Assembly (NCBI RefSeq): GCF_000471905.2
Contig: NW_006494789.1
Span: forward strand, 2,867,961-2,931,960
From: Amborella trichopoda
Taxonomy: Eukaryota; Streptophyta; Magnoliopsida; Amborellales; Amborellaceae
Reading direction: 5' to 3'
Length of the DNA stretch: 64,000 bases
Part shown: positions 35,001 to 50,000 of the stretch, one piece after another
Numbering within the stretch: the stretch's first letter is position 1
Layout of the letters: each line of letters begins with the position of its first letter
Made by a program: the position numbers and the translations under genes
The notes under the pieces: model-generated
The model's input: only the letters and a program-made list of their open reading frames with translations
What the model was told of the DNA's origin: nothing
Database searches by the model: none

Positions 35001-38000
35001 TACGTGTTTCGAGTTTTCCATGGGTTTTAAAGTCAACCTCACCAAATCCAAAATGATTGGTGTTGCTTTGGATCTCAAAGTCACCCAGGAATTCGCAGAT
35101 AGTTGGGGTTGCCAGGTAAAATCTCTACCGCCTACCTACTTGGGTGGCCTTTGTATTAGAAAACCGAAGAAAAGATTGTGGTCCCACATCATGCATAAGG
35201 TAGACCACAGGCTTGCCAGATGGAAAGGATGCTTCTTATCCTCAGCAGGTAGGCTCACTCTTATCAAGGCCACCCTCACCAATATCCCGGTATACCAAAT
35301 GTCGCTTTTTCATATGCTGGCAGCTGTGACTCTCCGCCTCGAACAGCTCATGCAAAGATTCTTTTGGTTGGGCGACACTACAACTCACAAGTTCCACCTT
35401 GTATCGTGAGACAAACTTTGCCAGCAAAAGCGCCTTGGGGTCTCGGCATCCTAAATCTAAGGAAACATAATACAGCCCTACTTGGTAAATGGTGGTGGCG
35501 TGTCGCTACACTAGGAGACCAACTATGGATGCAGGTCCTTCGGCAACAAATATCGCCTCGAACCTTCCTTGTGGCTGCCTGATTGCACGGCCAACAACAG
35601 ATCATCAGGAAGTTGCAAATCCATTCTCTCATCTTTCAACCTATTCGAAAACCTCTTCGGTTCCATCCTAGGGAAGGACGTCGAATTAAGTTCTGGTCTG
35701 ACCTTTGGATTGGCCATACCTCTCTCAAAGACCTCCACCCTTTCCTCATTTGGCCTGGCCCATAACGAAGTGGTGTTCATCACCAACGAACTGACCATCA
35801 CTGGCCCCTCAAGAACCTGGAACCCAACTTTTAAAAGACCCCTCAATGACTCTAAAACAGCATAATTTCTTAGCCTGGCTGCCACCCTCCATTCTACTTC
35901 GATGCACATCAGGGTAGTGACCTTATCATTTGTACCCCGAGCCCTTCCGAGGTTTTCTCAGTCTATTCCTTTTTTTTGAGAAAGTTAACTTTTGTATTGC
36001 TAAGAGAAGTTAGATTACAGATGTGTGGTAATCCAAGAGAGCCTTCTAGGCGGTTCTCTCGGTAAATAATAGGTCAGCAGACGTTTTACAAAAAATGGGC
36101 TTATATACCTACCCGATTACAAAGGAGTTACAGTAGGTTCACAAAAAATTGGGCTTATAGAATTGCTCGATTACAATGAGATGTTCTACGTTGTGTCCCT
36201 CTGTGGTCCAGAGCAAAAAAGGAGATGGGTGTGGTCTTCTTCTTGTGTCCTAGCCCCGTCTTTCACTAGAAGATCGACGAACTTGTTGGATGTCCTCCAG
36301 ATATGCTTCCATGACCATGAGAAGACCATATCCCTGCAAATGTAAGCAATTTCATCAAAAATCGAAGCTAGGTACCATGGAGGTGATGCCGTCCCGGTTG
36401 CCTAGGAGATAATATTGTGTGCGTCTCCTTCTGCTAACAAGTGTGGTCCCCAAGAATGGTTGAAGCTTTTGAGACCTAACAACAGGGCCATGGCTTCAAT
36501 GTATTGAGAATCTTTATGGCCTAGATGCTCAGAATAGGTGAAGAGAATATTGCGATGATGGTCTCTAAAGACACCTCTGGCTCCTATTGGGCCGGGGTTC
36601 CCCAAAGAGCAACCATCGAAATTGAGCTTGATGGTGCACTCTGGAGGTGGCAGCCAGTTGTTTGGTCTTTGCACCTTTCGTGGTTGGTGGTAGAGTATGT
36701 TTTCCCATTGGCTGAGAAAGGTGTTTGTTGAAATGCCCGAGAAAACCCTATGGTTGGATGCCCAAAAAGTTACTAGAGAAGTAACCTTGTGGTAAAGTGT
36801 TGGTACTTGGAGTTTGTGACCTTGGAATATTCTAGTATTCCTTTCTACCCAGATCACCCATATGGAAGTGACGATGGCGGCCTTCCATAAGGTTCATTCG
36901 GCCTTCAGCCAATGTCACGCATGTTCCGAGGAAATTAGGGCCTTGACCGTAGGTGGAGTAACCCATTAGAAACCAAACAGTTGCAATAATTGACTCCAAA
37001 GGTTGTGAGCTAGCTTGCAGTGGATGAAGAGGCATGGATTTGATTCCTCCTCGCTCAAACACATGGCACATCTGTTGGGGATTGGCATCCCTCTCTTTTG
37101 AAGCTGGTCCACTGTGAGTGCCCGTTGAGAACCAGCAATCCAGTTGAAAGTCTAAACTTTGGGAGGGGCAATTGTGGACCAGACCTTATAAAGGACAGAG
37201 GTAGGATTAAGAGGAAATGTCAGGGGTTGAATGAGTCTTTTGTAAAACAAGGCCACCGAGAAAGTACCAGAGGGGGCTAGAGTCCATACCATGGAGTCCC
37301 TCCCTTGTATAGAGATGAAGATGGAATGTAAAGCTGTTGAGAGTGACAAGAAGTGGCCGGTTTCCTCGTCTGAGAGATTTCTTTTGAACAAGGGGTTCCA
37401 AACTCTTCGGCCTCTTGACAGTACCATTTCCTCTGCGATAGTAGAGTGTTTATTTGAGGTAAGAGAGTAAAGGGAGGGAAAAAGGTCCCTTAGCGGAGTG
37501 TGTCCTAGCCAAAGATCTGACCAGAAGCACACTCTTGTTCCTTCTCTTGGATAGAATCTGATGAATTTTTTGAACTGTGAGAGGGAGGAGGCACCCAAAC
37601 TCCCTCCGAAATCCTATATTTGCTGCGTATGACCTGAGCCCAGAGGGAGTCTGTCTAAAGGGCTAGGCGCCACCACTATTTCCCTAAAAGGCCCAACTTA
37701 TGTTTTCTAAGGGTCCTAATCCCTAGCCCACCCTGAAGTTTGGGTAAGCAAATCTTGTCCCACAGTATTAGGTGGTATTTGGTTCTCTCGGCCTGTCCTG
37801 ACCAAAGGAAATTCCTCATTAGTTGGCCACCGAGGTTGGCATGTGGAAAAGAGACATGAGGTAGACCGGAGCATTTGCCAAGGTTGCTTTTATCAAGGTG
37901 ATACGGCCAGCCATGGAGAGGTATCCCCCTTTCCACCCTGCCAGATGCCTGTCAACCTTGTCTATCACATGGGACCACTATCTCTTTTTTTGTTTCCCCA

Positions 38001-41000
38001 ATCCCAAGGGTAGACCAAGGTATGTTGTGGGAAGTTCCTCCACTTTGCATTCTCAATTTGGGATAAGCACTCTGATTTCAGCATTCGTGAGTGCCACTCC
38101 CCTCATCTTTGATTTTACCATGTTAACTTTGACCCTGTAACCACTTGGAAGCATTTGAGATAAAGCCCCAGATTATCAATTTCTTCTGGCGAGGTATCAA
38201 GGAACACCAAATGTCATCTGCATATTGCACATGAGACACTGTTGGGCCTTGGGGACTGCTCTTGAATTCAATAAGGAGACCTTCCTAGCACAAACGGGAG
38301 ATTGAACGGCTGAAGACTTCTGCTGTAATGGCGAACGGGAAAGGGGAGAGTGGATCCCCTTGGCGTAGCCCCCTCGAGGATGGGAAAAAACCTTTTGGGG
38401 TTCCATTGATGAGAATCGAGAAGTGAGGATAAGAGTAGCAACCTCTCATCCACTCTCTCCAAAGGTCCCAGAATCCTGTTCTAGCCATTGATTCGTTCAG
38501 AATCGAGCAATCAACATGGTCGTACGCTTTCTCCCAGTCTATCTTGAAGATAAGACCAGGCTTCTTGGACATGTGCCTTGAGTGAAATCACTCGTGTGCT
38601 ACTAAGCGCCGTCTAGGATTTGCCTGTCTTTGATGAAAGTTGTCTGTGACTGTGACATGATTAAAGGAAGGACTTGTTGTAGCCTTGAGGCCAAAACCTA
38701 GGCCAAAATTTTGTAAGAGGAATTGAGCAAGCTGATCGAACAAAAGTCCTTTAGTTCCTCTGCCCCTTCGACCTTGGGGACTAAGGCTATGAAAGTGGCG
38801 TTGATGGATTTGTGGAGGATTCCCTGATGGAAGAATTCCTCGAAAAACCTTAAGAAGTCTGGACGGAAGGTTTCCCAAACAAATTTAAAGGGTGTTACGG
38901 AAAACCCGTCTGGACCGAGGTCTTTGTCTTTGGCAAAAAAATTTAAGGTTTCCCAAAAAATAGCCTTTAAGATTTCTTCTTCCAAGAAAGGTTGCTCTAG
39001 CTAGAGTGCCCGGTCTTCAGGAAGGGTTAAGAAATCAATATTCGACATCCTCGGTCTTGGGCCCGAGGGGGCAGCATATAGGGTCTGGAAGAAATCAAGG
39101 ATGGCCTTATTCCTCACTCCAGTTTCTCCATGGGACCTTGTTTTGTACTTACATAGACCTCTGTAGTGTTGATTTCGTATACGGTTCCCCTTAGGAGACC
39201 CTTTATATTTCTGTACAAAGCTCCCTTTCTTGGAGATGCAATTTTTGTACAGAGCTCTAGGATTGTAGGAAGCCTCATTTTTTACCTGCTGTACTCCTTT
39301 TCTCTTTAATAGTATAGAACTGTTAACCTCTTCAAAAAAGAAAAGAAAGAAAAAATGCAGTAAAGGCAAAAACAAGCTTAAAAAGTTCAAACAAGAGTAA
39401 AAAAGTAGAGAAAATGGATTTAAAAAAAAAAAAGATTTACAGTATTGGACATTTAAAAAATCCAAAAAGAAGGAAAATATAACCACATTTTTATAATTTT
39501 TTTAATTTTTTGAAATTTTTTATATGCCCCGAGTTGTACACACAATTCGGGGGTGAACAAGGATGAGTGGACTCAGCTAAGTCTCGGTATATGCAGGGCT
39601 TTTGATAGGATTTAAAGCTTCTCTGAGAGAGCCTAAAATCACTCGTATGCAATATGAAGATGACATTGTGTTATTCTGGGAACCATCATAACAGATGTGG
39701 ATAGCACGGTTGTTCTCGTGATGTTTTGAAGTGTTAGAGGGAATGAGAGTAAACACAAACAAAACTAAGATCACAGTGTTATAGTGCAGTAGATGTGCCC
39801 TGCATAGAGTCAGAGAGAGAAATTGGATGTAAACATAGTCTCATGGAAAACAAAGTTTCTGTCCTTGTGGGGAAGGATCACCGTAATCAAAGCATCACTT
39901 TCTAACCTCCCAGTCTATTCAATGTCCTTTGCTAGTTCTGTCCTCCATTTCTAATAGAATAAGAAAACAGCTGAGCAAACTTTTTGTGGAATGGTTCCTC
40001 TGAAATACATAGGATCCATTTGGTTGATATGGAAATGGTCTGTAAATCAAAAGTTTAGGGGTGTTAGAGGTACAAAAGATTAAGGAAACAATAAGGTATT
40101 ATTGGGAAAGTGGTGATGGAAATCCATAGAAGCTACACAACTACTATGACCTCAGGTAGTTACATAAAAATATGGATCTCAGCCATGTCTGGCACATGAA
40201 GAGGCGGAAACAGTGTCAGATCAGAGATTCACAATACAATAAGAAGCAAGTTTTTAAGGATATGCGGTTCAAGGATAGACATTAAAAGATCGATTCCCAA
40301 CTTTTTTTTTAATCTCGTCCCAATGATTTTTGGGATAACCTCCAAGCCCAACGCAACAATTTGAACAGTTGAGAGTGAGGGGGCCTCGGCAGTCCAGACT
40401 CCTAGTTTGAGAAGGGATCTAATCTAGGAGAAGGGAATTTGAAGCGCTCACAACACTGATATAGGAACTGCAAAACTTTTATTTTACACCAAGGAAAACC
40501 GTGCCATATGGATGCTATCGGCAAAGGTATGTTCTTGGTAATACACATATGTCAAGACTTTGGAGTTTGGACTATCATACCAAAGACACAAGTTCTAGCT
40601 GGTTTATGGCTTTGAACAAGTTGTTAGTAATAGATCATCTCATGAATATGTCCATTCCTATACCCAACAGGTGCGTCAAGTGTAAGAGCCACACAAAATC
40701 TGCAAAACACATTCCTTCCTTATGAGTTTGCCAACAAAGAAATCATCTGCTGTTATTAATTCAGCAATGGATGTCCCTCGATGCAGATATAATCCTACTT
40801 TCCAGATGATATACCATGACATACTTAGGCTGTTCGAAAAAATAAGGTCGACGGTCATTCGCTGGGCTAAGTTGAGAAAGGAATTTTGGGGGCTTTCAGT
40901 TCTAAAAACAATGGCAGTCTATCACATGGAGTAAAATATGGCTAGTGAAATATAGTGCACAATGCGTTCCACCTACCCAAGAAGCTTTTAAACCAGTAAA

Positions 41001-44000
41001 GTGAAGATAATCTTTAAAGAAAAATGTATTTTACATTTTGCCTTGGCAAATGATGATGACTACCCCAACCTAAAAGTGATTAGCAGCAAAGGGCAATGGT
41101 AACTGAAGTCTATTGATTTTGGAGTGAGAGACAAATAATGCATAATGGCACGTGTACGTGCAGGTTTGTGTTTGTGGCACTTGTGCATGGGTTGCACATG
41201 TGCATAAATACATGTATATTAAGTACATATTGCACATGCATAAATGCATTAGCTTGCATGTATCAAGTACATGGGTTGCACATGTGCACAAATACATGTA
41301 TATTAAGTACATATTTCACATGTGCATAAATGCATTAGCATGCATGTATCAAGTAGATGTACACATAAGCATGTACATGTGCATTAGGGGAGGGGTGTAT
41401 GTGTTTGGAGGTCATTACCCAGAACATGCAGCCTATGAGCCCTAGGGAAGTTTACCCATTACTCACTCCCAGTCATGTTCACCACTCACTTCCACACAAG
41501 ACCACTGATGGCAGCAGGTATGAAGGCTTATGCAGTTAAGCAGGCTAGGTTTCACAGCCATCCCAATGGAAAACCCTATGAATGACATCAACAACTAGAG
41601 TAAACGGTAACAACCGGGGACATGGAAAAATTACCAATTTTTTTGTGTTTTCCATGCGATTTTGAAGTATCCAACACAGATACAGCACTCGTGATTGTCA
41701 AATGTATCTGGCATTTACAAGGGCGGACTTGCACGGCTACTCAAATATTTCTGAGTTCATCCCAACAACAATACTCAAAGTGAGCAGCAAGTTGAGTAAC
41801 ACAACTACAAGAATTGCAATTATACCGAAGCAAAAATTGAAGAACTTCACTTTCATGACAGTCTTAGGGAACTTAGAGATGGCATATTATTATTTTTATA
41901 GGGGATAGAAAACAGCATCTGACACAAGCTATGCTAGAAATGAGAGCACGGCAACAGGAACTAATGAGCTTATCAGTTTATAAATGAGACAGGTTACAAG
42001 TCAAGTGAAGAAAGAACATCGATAGTAAAGCCTTACCACCACGAAGTCCACCATAAATAAAAATCAAGTCACCAACAGCAGCTGCTGCATGCCTACAGCG
42101 TCTCGTTAGCTCAACAGAAGCATCCCCTCCAGCAGCATCAGCACTGTATCTACCTGTTCTGGGGGTTGTCACAACAGACTTGGTATCGCACCAAACCCCA
42201 GCTGCAGTATCCAACACTGAACAAGTAGAAATGGGTCAGAGATTCAGAACCGCATGCTAACTACCCCATTCAGAAAAGCCAAAAAAGGTAGATGCAGATA
42301 AATTTCGAAAGGCAAGCAGGCATGACATGTGGTAAGTCTTTCTTTTATCATCAAAGGAAAATCTATTGAGTGTTCATGAAGAGCAGTAATTTATTCAATT
42401 GTCAGCAGAATAAGATGGTGAAAACTATCCTTAAGACACCAACTTTCCTTAAGTCCTAAAAAATCCAAACCTGCCCACAATAAACTGCATAAGTATTTGA
42501 AAAGAAACATAGACCTATAAGAGCACAACTGAAAAGCTTATGTAACCCAAAGTCCAATCATGGATTGCTGATGAGTATGCATCAAAAGTCCTTGTTTGGC
42601 CTAAACAAACACTTGTTGAAGAAAAATTTCTTAGATCCGCTCCATATGGGATTCAAGGGTCAATGCACCGCAATGGTAGCACAAAAATAACATAAATTAA
42701 AATTTTAAGAAAAGAAACATATAGACAATTTTCTAGAACTTAATAATATATCTTGTCTCTTGAATGTACCATGTCTTTTGATAATTAGCATATATAACAT
42801 ATAACCTTTCTAACCCTCAATCCAAGTGACAGTTCCAAAACAAGAGAACTGAAATTCTTTCACAATGATGTGAGAGACATGAAGAGAATATTTTTACAAC
42901 GGAACCTAAAATGAAGAAGGTTTCTCTGCATTGAGCTACATCAAATATCGTTTCATGACCTTGAATGCAATTAACAAATTATTTGGAGAACCCAATCAAA
43001 GGGTAATAGATATTCCAGATGTTGCAGAATCCATACAATGATTGCATTTGCAGCAATACATAGTTTAGTCAGACATATTTGTGTAAAATAAGAAAAAAGG
43101 ATGTTACAACCCCTAGAATGTATGTCTACTCTTCAATGTTTCTTGAACATTACTTTTGCAACAGAAAACCAGTAAAGTGTACACTCAGGTAGCACAAAAC
43201 TTCCATAATGCAATGTCACGGAAATTTAGCCATACTTAGAAACCTCCACTCCAATCAAACAAACAATCATGAACCTAACAAAGCCAATAGTTATAAGAAG
43301 ATCAGTTGTAAGCAAGGTACTAACTCAGTAACTGACTAGATTCAACTAGGCGACTGTACTTGGCAAAGTTAGAATCAGCACAGAATATCCTATAACTTGC
43401 CATTCCCTAACCACTACAACATTAAGCAACCACCACAATATTACGCATATGTAAAACCAACTCTGTAGTGTGGACCATTAGCCCCCCTACATGCCAAATT
43501 CAAATAATTCCCTGCCCTATTCAAAAGCAAAAAGAAAAAGAAAAAAATATTTTGCGGTTCATATTCTGTTAAAAAAAAAAAAATCCAGATCGTTGACTAC
43601 ATTTTAAGACACTCCAAAATTACATGAGCAAATCAGAACTGCCTTTACAAGCATTAAGTGTATTTAAGACACCTGCAACACTGGAGGAGTCCTCTACCAT
43701 TCGTCCGCCACCAAGTGCTCCACCAGATACATGGAGTCGGGCATTCACAAAAACCTGAATGCAAGAACAGATGCCCACAAGTTACTCCCAATATCAATCA
43801 AGAGCATTATTAACAAGAATAAAAAACATAACACGAAACTCACAGCTGCATGCTGGTATCTAGGAGATGGTGATACACCAGGGGCAATAGCCCATTCCCA
43901 CCTGCCATCTCTATGCTTTGCGAGGCCATAAGCACTAGCCAAAGGCTACAAGTAAAGATGAAAAGTAAGAATAAGAAACACATTATCACATGAACCAATG

Positions 44001-47000
44001 ATATCTACAGATGATATAGCAAGTTATCTAGTTCAAACATTCATACCTCTGAAATAATAATAACAAAGAAGAAATTTACAAACCACCTTTCAGGTGATTT
44101 TTTATCGGTGCCAAGAACTTTCATGCAGAAAACAAGAGTATGCAAAGATACAATAAAGCCAACGTTTTTTTTCTCTATAATTTGTTAATAAATATGCTAA
44201 GGTTTTTTCAAAGTTGCCGCCTTAAGTAATTGCTAAGGGTTTCTCATCTTTGTTTAGAGCAGTGAAAAAAAAATCAAGTGAGTCGACTTGTACTCAACGA
44301 ACTACTCTGACTCAGCAATCGGGGTATATGTATTTTACTTGTAATTAATCATAATTAGTTCAGAATCCATTCAAGCTTTGTCTAAGAGGCAAGCTCTGAG
44401 CCCAAGCCATGTTTTAAGAAATTGGTTTTGAAGGATCACATTCTTCCCAAAAAATAAACTCCAACTACCTTTCAATAATAATAATAATAAACTCCAACTA
44501 CATTTTTCCTTAACATCCACTTAAAATTATAAAATAGAATTCTCTCACACACCTATGACCATTAAACTTTATACTTTATAACCATGCCCTATGTAATGGC
44601 AAAAGCCTTTGTTGTTCTATGCAAATGTTTCAAATGCACCTAAGCTCATTGTCCATGCCATCATTGCAGGCTCTGATAAAAGAACATCGGAAAGATAAAA
44701 AGGACAAATTCTAAAAAATTAGCTAACACAAATGACATTCAAGTGGAACAGGTAACTAAGCCCAAAGACTAAGGATGTCAGGCCATTTGAGATATTAACT
44801 ACGCAAACATAACTTTGGGGCCATTTAGATGGTGTACAAGTCGCGGATGGCACAAGTTTATAAGGGCGGCACACTCCAATTAGCATTTGATGCATGGCCA
44901 ATAGTTCCGGAAAACCAGCCATTCTTGTAAAAAAATGCCACTTATTGCAGAAAGGGCACAACTTAAAAAGCTATTTTGCCCCCATCAGCAATAAAGGCAA
45001 TTTGATGCCATGAATTGTATGCGACATCCAAACAGGACCTTATTGTCCAAGTGGATTTGGAGAAAGTGCAAGTTGGAGGATTATTTCTACAAGGCCTTTA
45101 GGGATCAGTTACATGACCGATGAGAGAAAGAACCTTCAAGATATGGAATCGATGAACAAGGAGAAGTATTACCAGTCAATGAACAGGTTATGGGAGGAAG
45201 ACAGAGAGACAAGAAATCGTGCTCTTTGAGTTGAGAGGCATACAGATTTTCTCAACATGACTCCATGTATTATAAACTTTCTGGTTGGATGTAGCACGTC
45301 CAAGAAAAAAGGTTTGGAGAAAACAGGCACAGATTTATGTTTCCATGTTTGGCATGCAACAACAAAACTCTCACAATTGATCATTAGCATGGTGGAGTGG
45401 TTGTCTTCACAGGGAATGATATTTCACAATATACAACTCTCATGCAAGGATGCAAAGGAGGAGACAGACCATATGTTGGTCCTGTGTAACTATGGCAGGG
45501 AAGTATGGTAAGCTATGTTAATATGCTTTACTACTGGTTGGATAGTGCCAGATATAACTCATTGTTATTATAAGTTCTAGTTCTAGGAGGTATGAGCTGG
45601 ACAAAGGTGCTTTAGTTTGACTAACATTTGACAAATTCAGAATGAAAGGAATACCCAAGTTTTTTGAAGTTGCATTAAAGATTCTCCATTGCACTTCAGT
45701 AAGCACTCATTTGAGGGGCCTAAGTCCTAATTAAGGTTCTTCCACAAAATTCAAAACCCAAAGTTGGTAACAGCTCACCCTGAGGTAAGTCTATTCCACT
45801 AGAAATACTGTACTTTTCACAAGATCTGGAGAGAAATGTCAACCCTAAAAATATTTTCTTTTCTCAAAACGTTGTTAATAATACAGAGGAGGCTGGTCAG
45901 AAATGCTGAAGACTGGTTAGAATTGCCAAAGATTCACCAAGACTCAGACAAGCACGGACAAGTCTTCTGAATCCAAGTCAGAGCTTTTTCCGTATCAGAC
46001 CCACAATGAGTCACAAGTCGGCTTAGCAAAGGATTATGTTATTCCATTCAATAGCAAAACAACGCATTCAGATAACAAGCTGAAATCAGGCACCAAAAAA
46101 CAATGAGACATCCAATATGACAATCATGACAGTTTAAACAACGAAACATCCAATATGATGATCATCACAGTTTTTTTTTTTTAATCTTATAATCATAATA
46201 TTTTTTCCTTAATTTATTTTTGTGAAAAGGCAATCGTAATTCTGCTGAAGAAAATTGTATCCAAAATAGTAAGTATTTTTTTTTTTTTAATGTTAACGAA
46301 TAAGGTTACAAAACCAATTTGGAATAAATATGCTTATCACTTAAAAGTCCAACTAACATACCTACTTCAGGAAAGCACAAGATATTCATATCCATCAAAT
46401 ACATTGTCAAATACCTGACTAACCCAATAACATGCCCAACTTCTTTTGAATTTTTATTATTCAATGAATAGTAACATTTGGACCAATATAGTAAGTAACA
46501 TTCCAGTAATTCTAATGAATCAACAACCAAAATGAATCATTTTGTTCAGTCAGACACAGAAAGTTGTCAGGAAGCTTCAATCACAGTTAAATGCACTAAG
46601 AAACTGATTCCATGCTCATAAATTCTTCAGATAGAGAATTTGTCTGTACCACGCTATTTGCATCCCTTCCTCCACAAAGCAGGAGTAGACCATCAGAGCG
46701 AGCACTAGCAGTTGCATACCTGCTCAATAATCACACATAAGCTAACATGGTTGCGATAAAAATCAAACTCATATTAAAGCATGATAAATTAGAAATTTAG
46801 AATATTGAAATTTTTAACTGAACATTTGCGCAAAGGGGAGAACAACTGAGAACCTACAGCATGGCAAGTAGCCAACAGCCATTGCAGTTGAAGAACAGAA
46901 AAATGCATGGACAACTGACTTCTTAAAGTACCAATAACCACCAAATAGGCTTGCAACAGAAACAATAATAAACATGTGGGTTAACACAAGTAGCATTTAT

Positions 47001-50000
47001 AGTTCAAAACTTTGAAAAGCTATCTAACAATATAAACCATATGTAACACCAAAAAAGAGTGAAATCAGTAACAACACTGAAACGCTTGACTTGTTAAATG
47101 CCAAATGTCATGGATTTTTTCACTCTGGTCAATCCAACAACAAGGTATCAACATTTATCTGCTTAGCATGTCATGCAACCTTGGAGGATGACAAAAAAGA
47201 AAAAAACATATTCAAGTACTTGCTATTGCTTTAATAAAGTACTAGCAGAATCATGATTCCAGTGAAGGTAGCTCCACTGCCAAATTGCTTCAGTTTGCCT
47301 GGTCTAAAACTTAGTGTAGGATGGACTCGAATTTGGACAACGTTTCCACTCCCAAAACTAACCCCTCATCATCTAATGCTCCTTTCTTACCAAGGTTCTA
47401 CTAGTCACTACATCTTAAATATATGGTAATCACTTATCCCCTACCACAACTTCCAATTCATCTTTATCTCTTCCCACACAAATCCCTCTTCTTTCCATTG
47501 CTCCATATCCTAAGTTCCTCTATCCTCTCTCTATCACTCCTTTTTTACCCCTCCTTCTATTGCTCTACCTTCTATTACTTACTCTCTTCTTCTCCCTCCC
47601 CCCCTTTCGTCCATCACCTACTGGTTGCAGGCCAGTTTTTTTTTTTCTCCTGTTGAGAACCTGAAGTGTAGGCTGCCACCAGTTGTGTGATGAGCACCCA
47701 GTCTGTGGGCTGCCACACATCTCGTTTTCTATATCTTCAAGGTCTCGAGCTCCCGAATGGTGGGTCCCCAAACCTTCGTGAATTTTTTTTTTCTAATTAT
47801 AGAGTACCCCTATGTGGGGTGCCTTAACCTCATGCCGTGTGACATGCATATTTCAAGATAGAAGCCATGTGTCAGAAAATTATTCCCAATAAATAGCAAT
47901 TTTCTAACAAATCCTGCTACAGTCTACCCATTTGTTTCCCTAAATAAGTGGGGAATCAAATTTATACAGCTACTATTAACATTAATATGCTTTTCATAAC
48001 GCACTAAGCATCCTCAAGTTAGTTGCCTCTGTTCCCGTCTAATAACACTAAGGAAGTTACCTTTGACTCTTACGGGCCTACGAGAGACTGCAAGAACAGC
48101 CTGAGACTCGTCAGCAGAACGTGGCTTCTGTCTTGGACGAGCCACAGTTGTTCACCAGCCCAACATATATCTTACGGACTTTACCCAGTCTGTAAGATTA
48201 TCTTTGGATATTAGCTTCGACTGCTGGGCTACACTTTGTCCTGCTGAGCACTATGTCCAGGCTTAGGTATTTTTCTTTACACCTTTCACGACTGCAATTT
48301 CGTTCTCCATATGTTTTCCTTTGTAGTTAACATTCCACAAAGTCTGTCATGTGCGATAGAACCCACTACCTCACGTCTTCAGTTATTCTTAACTACCAAA
48401 TTTACCAAACATATGATCATATAAATAATTCAACCATCCACAAATAATCATTTCTTACTTTTTTACTTCTCATATATAGGATGATGCCTTCCAATTTCCG
48501 TTTCACATGTTCTTTTTTGATAATCTATTTCTCCTTTCTCTGTAACCTCAGATCTCCACATAGTAATGCATGACGGGCTTATTTTGTTTTTACTAATCAC
48601 ATATGTTATGATTTATATCTTGTAACCATGATCAAGATCTAGGTACTCTTATCAGGTGTCAGCGATCTGTATTTCATTCTTGGATACCACCAACATAACA
48701 ACATTCAGTCATTTACTCATTTATTAACCCATGATGATCTTCTAGTTTTCAATGTTCCAGAACAAAATACAGCCTCCCATGTTATTTCCATTTTCTATTT
48801 TATAAACGCTTCAGTCGTGGGGTATTCAATCAAGGATTTCATTCTAGGGGTATTCAATCAACACTCAATTGATCCGTCTTATTTGGCAGCCCTCAAATCA
48901 ACGAGGAAATTTACCAAGTCTTCAATGCCTTATCCATCAACCATAAACCACTTCATGATAAGATCAACATTTTACAACCTTCCCAAGTACAACTGTGTTA
49001 TACATTAGTGATCCAGTTGCACCCAATAGCCGACAATGCAGCTTTGCACTCAACCCGAACCCATATTTTTTCAAAACAAAACAAGGATTAAAGCAATATA
49101 CAAACCAACATCCACTATCTAAGACCAAATACTGTCATGATGATCATGTTTTATAATTAACAAAGGAAAACAAAGTCTAAGAATGTTTCCACTTTGAAAC
49201 ATGGCAGAGAAAAAAAAAAGCCCAGATTGCTGGATGAAAGATCTAGAATTAATGGGAGCATTTCTTTCCTTTTGTTGTATTAACAGGAGAGTTTACTACT
49301 TTATTTTGGTACACTTGTTTCATTAATAAAATCTACTTTTCAATGATTACAAAGAGTGAATATAAAAAATGCTAGTATGACCGCATGTATTCCAATAGCC
49401 TAGATGTTGTTTGGACTTTGGAACATGTATGACATGCACAGACACCGCACTACGTTCAAAATGTATTCAAAACAAATAAGGCCCATGGACAACTCACATG
49501 CATGGAGGGGGGCCTTCTCCCTCTGGCTCCAATTTTCGCCATTCATATGGCTTCGCAGCTGTGTCCAATGCCCAAACATCTGCTAAAGGACGTTTTCCTA
49601 TAAATAAAAAGAAAAACATGCAATGAAGGTTACTTCACCTGATCAGGTCAAAAGGATGTGCAATCGAAGAAAATAAGAACAATGCCCTACCATCATTTCC
49701 ACCAATGGCCAAAAGAAACCGCTGCCCTACCAAAGCCATCACATGTCCATAACGCGGCCCTGGGCCAGGACCTTGCACAACTACCCTGATCGACATGGAA
49801 ATCCATTTCAATAAGAACCCAAAAAAAAAAATTACAAACAAAAACAACAAGAAAAGGTAAAGAGAGTGCAAACCGATCGGACAATACAACCTATGCCACC
49901 GTGGTCTCTGTTGCGTCAAATCGAGAACATGTAGGTCCTCTGCAGATAAACCAGCTGGACCTATGCCACCCTGCGTTGTAATTGACCCAAAAAAGAAATG

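Noticed and set aside
47420..47771. Small genes in BSL intron 6 (frames rich in Leu/Ser/Phe)
   Set aside because: Simple pyrimidine-rich DNA gives these frames; no conserved motif.
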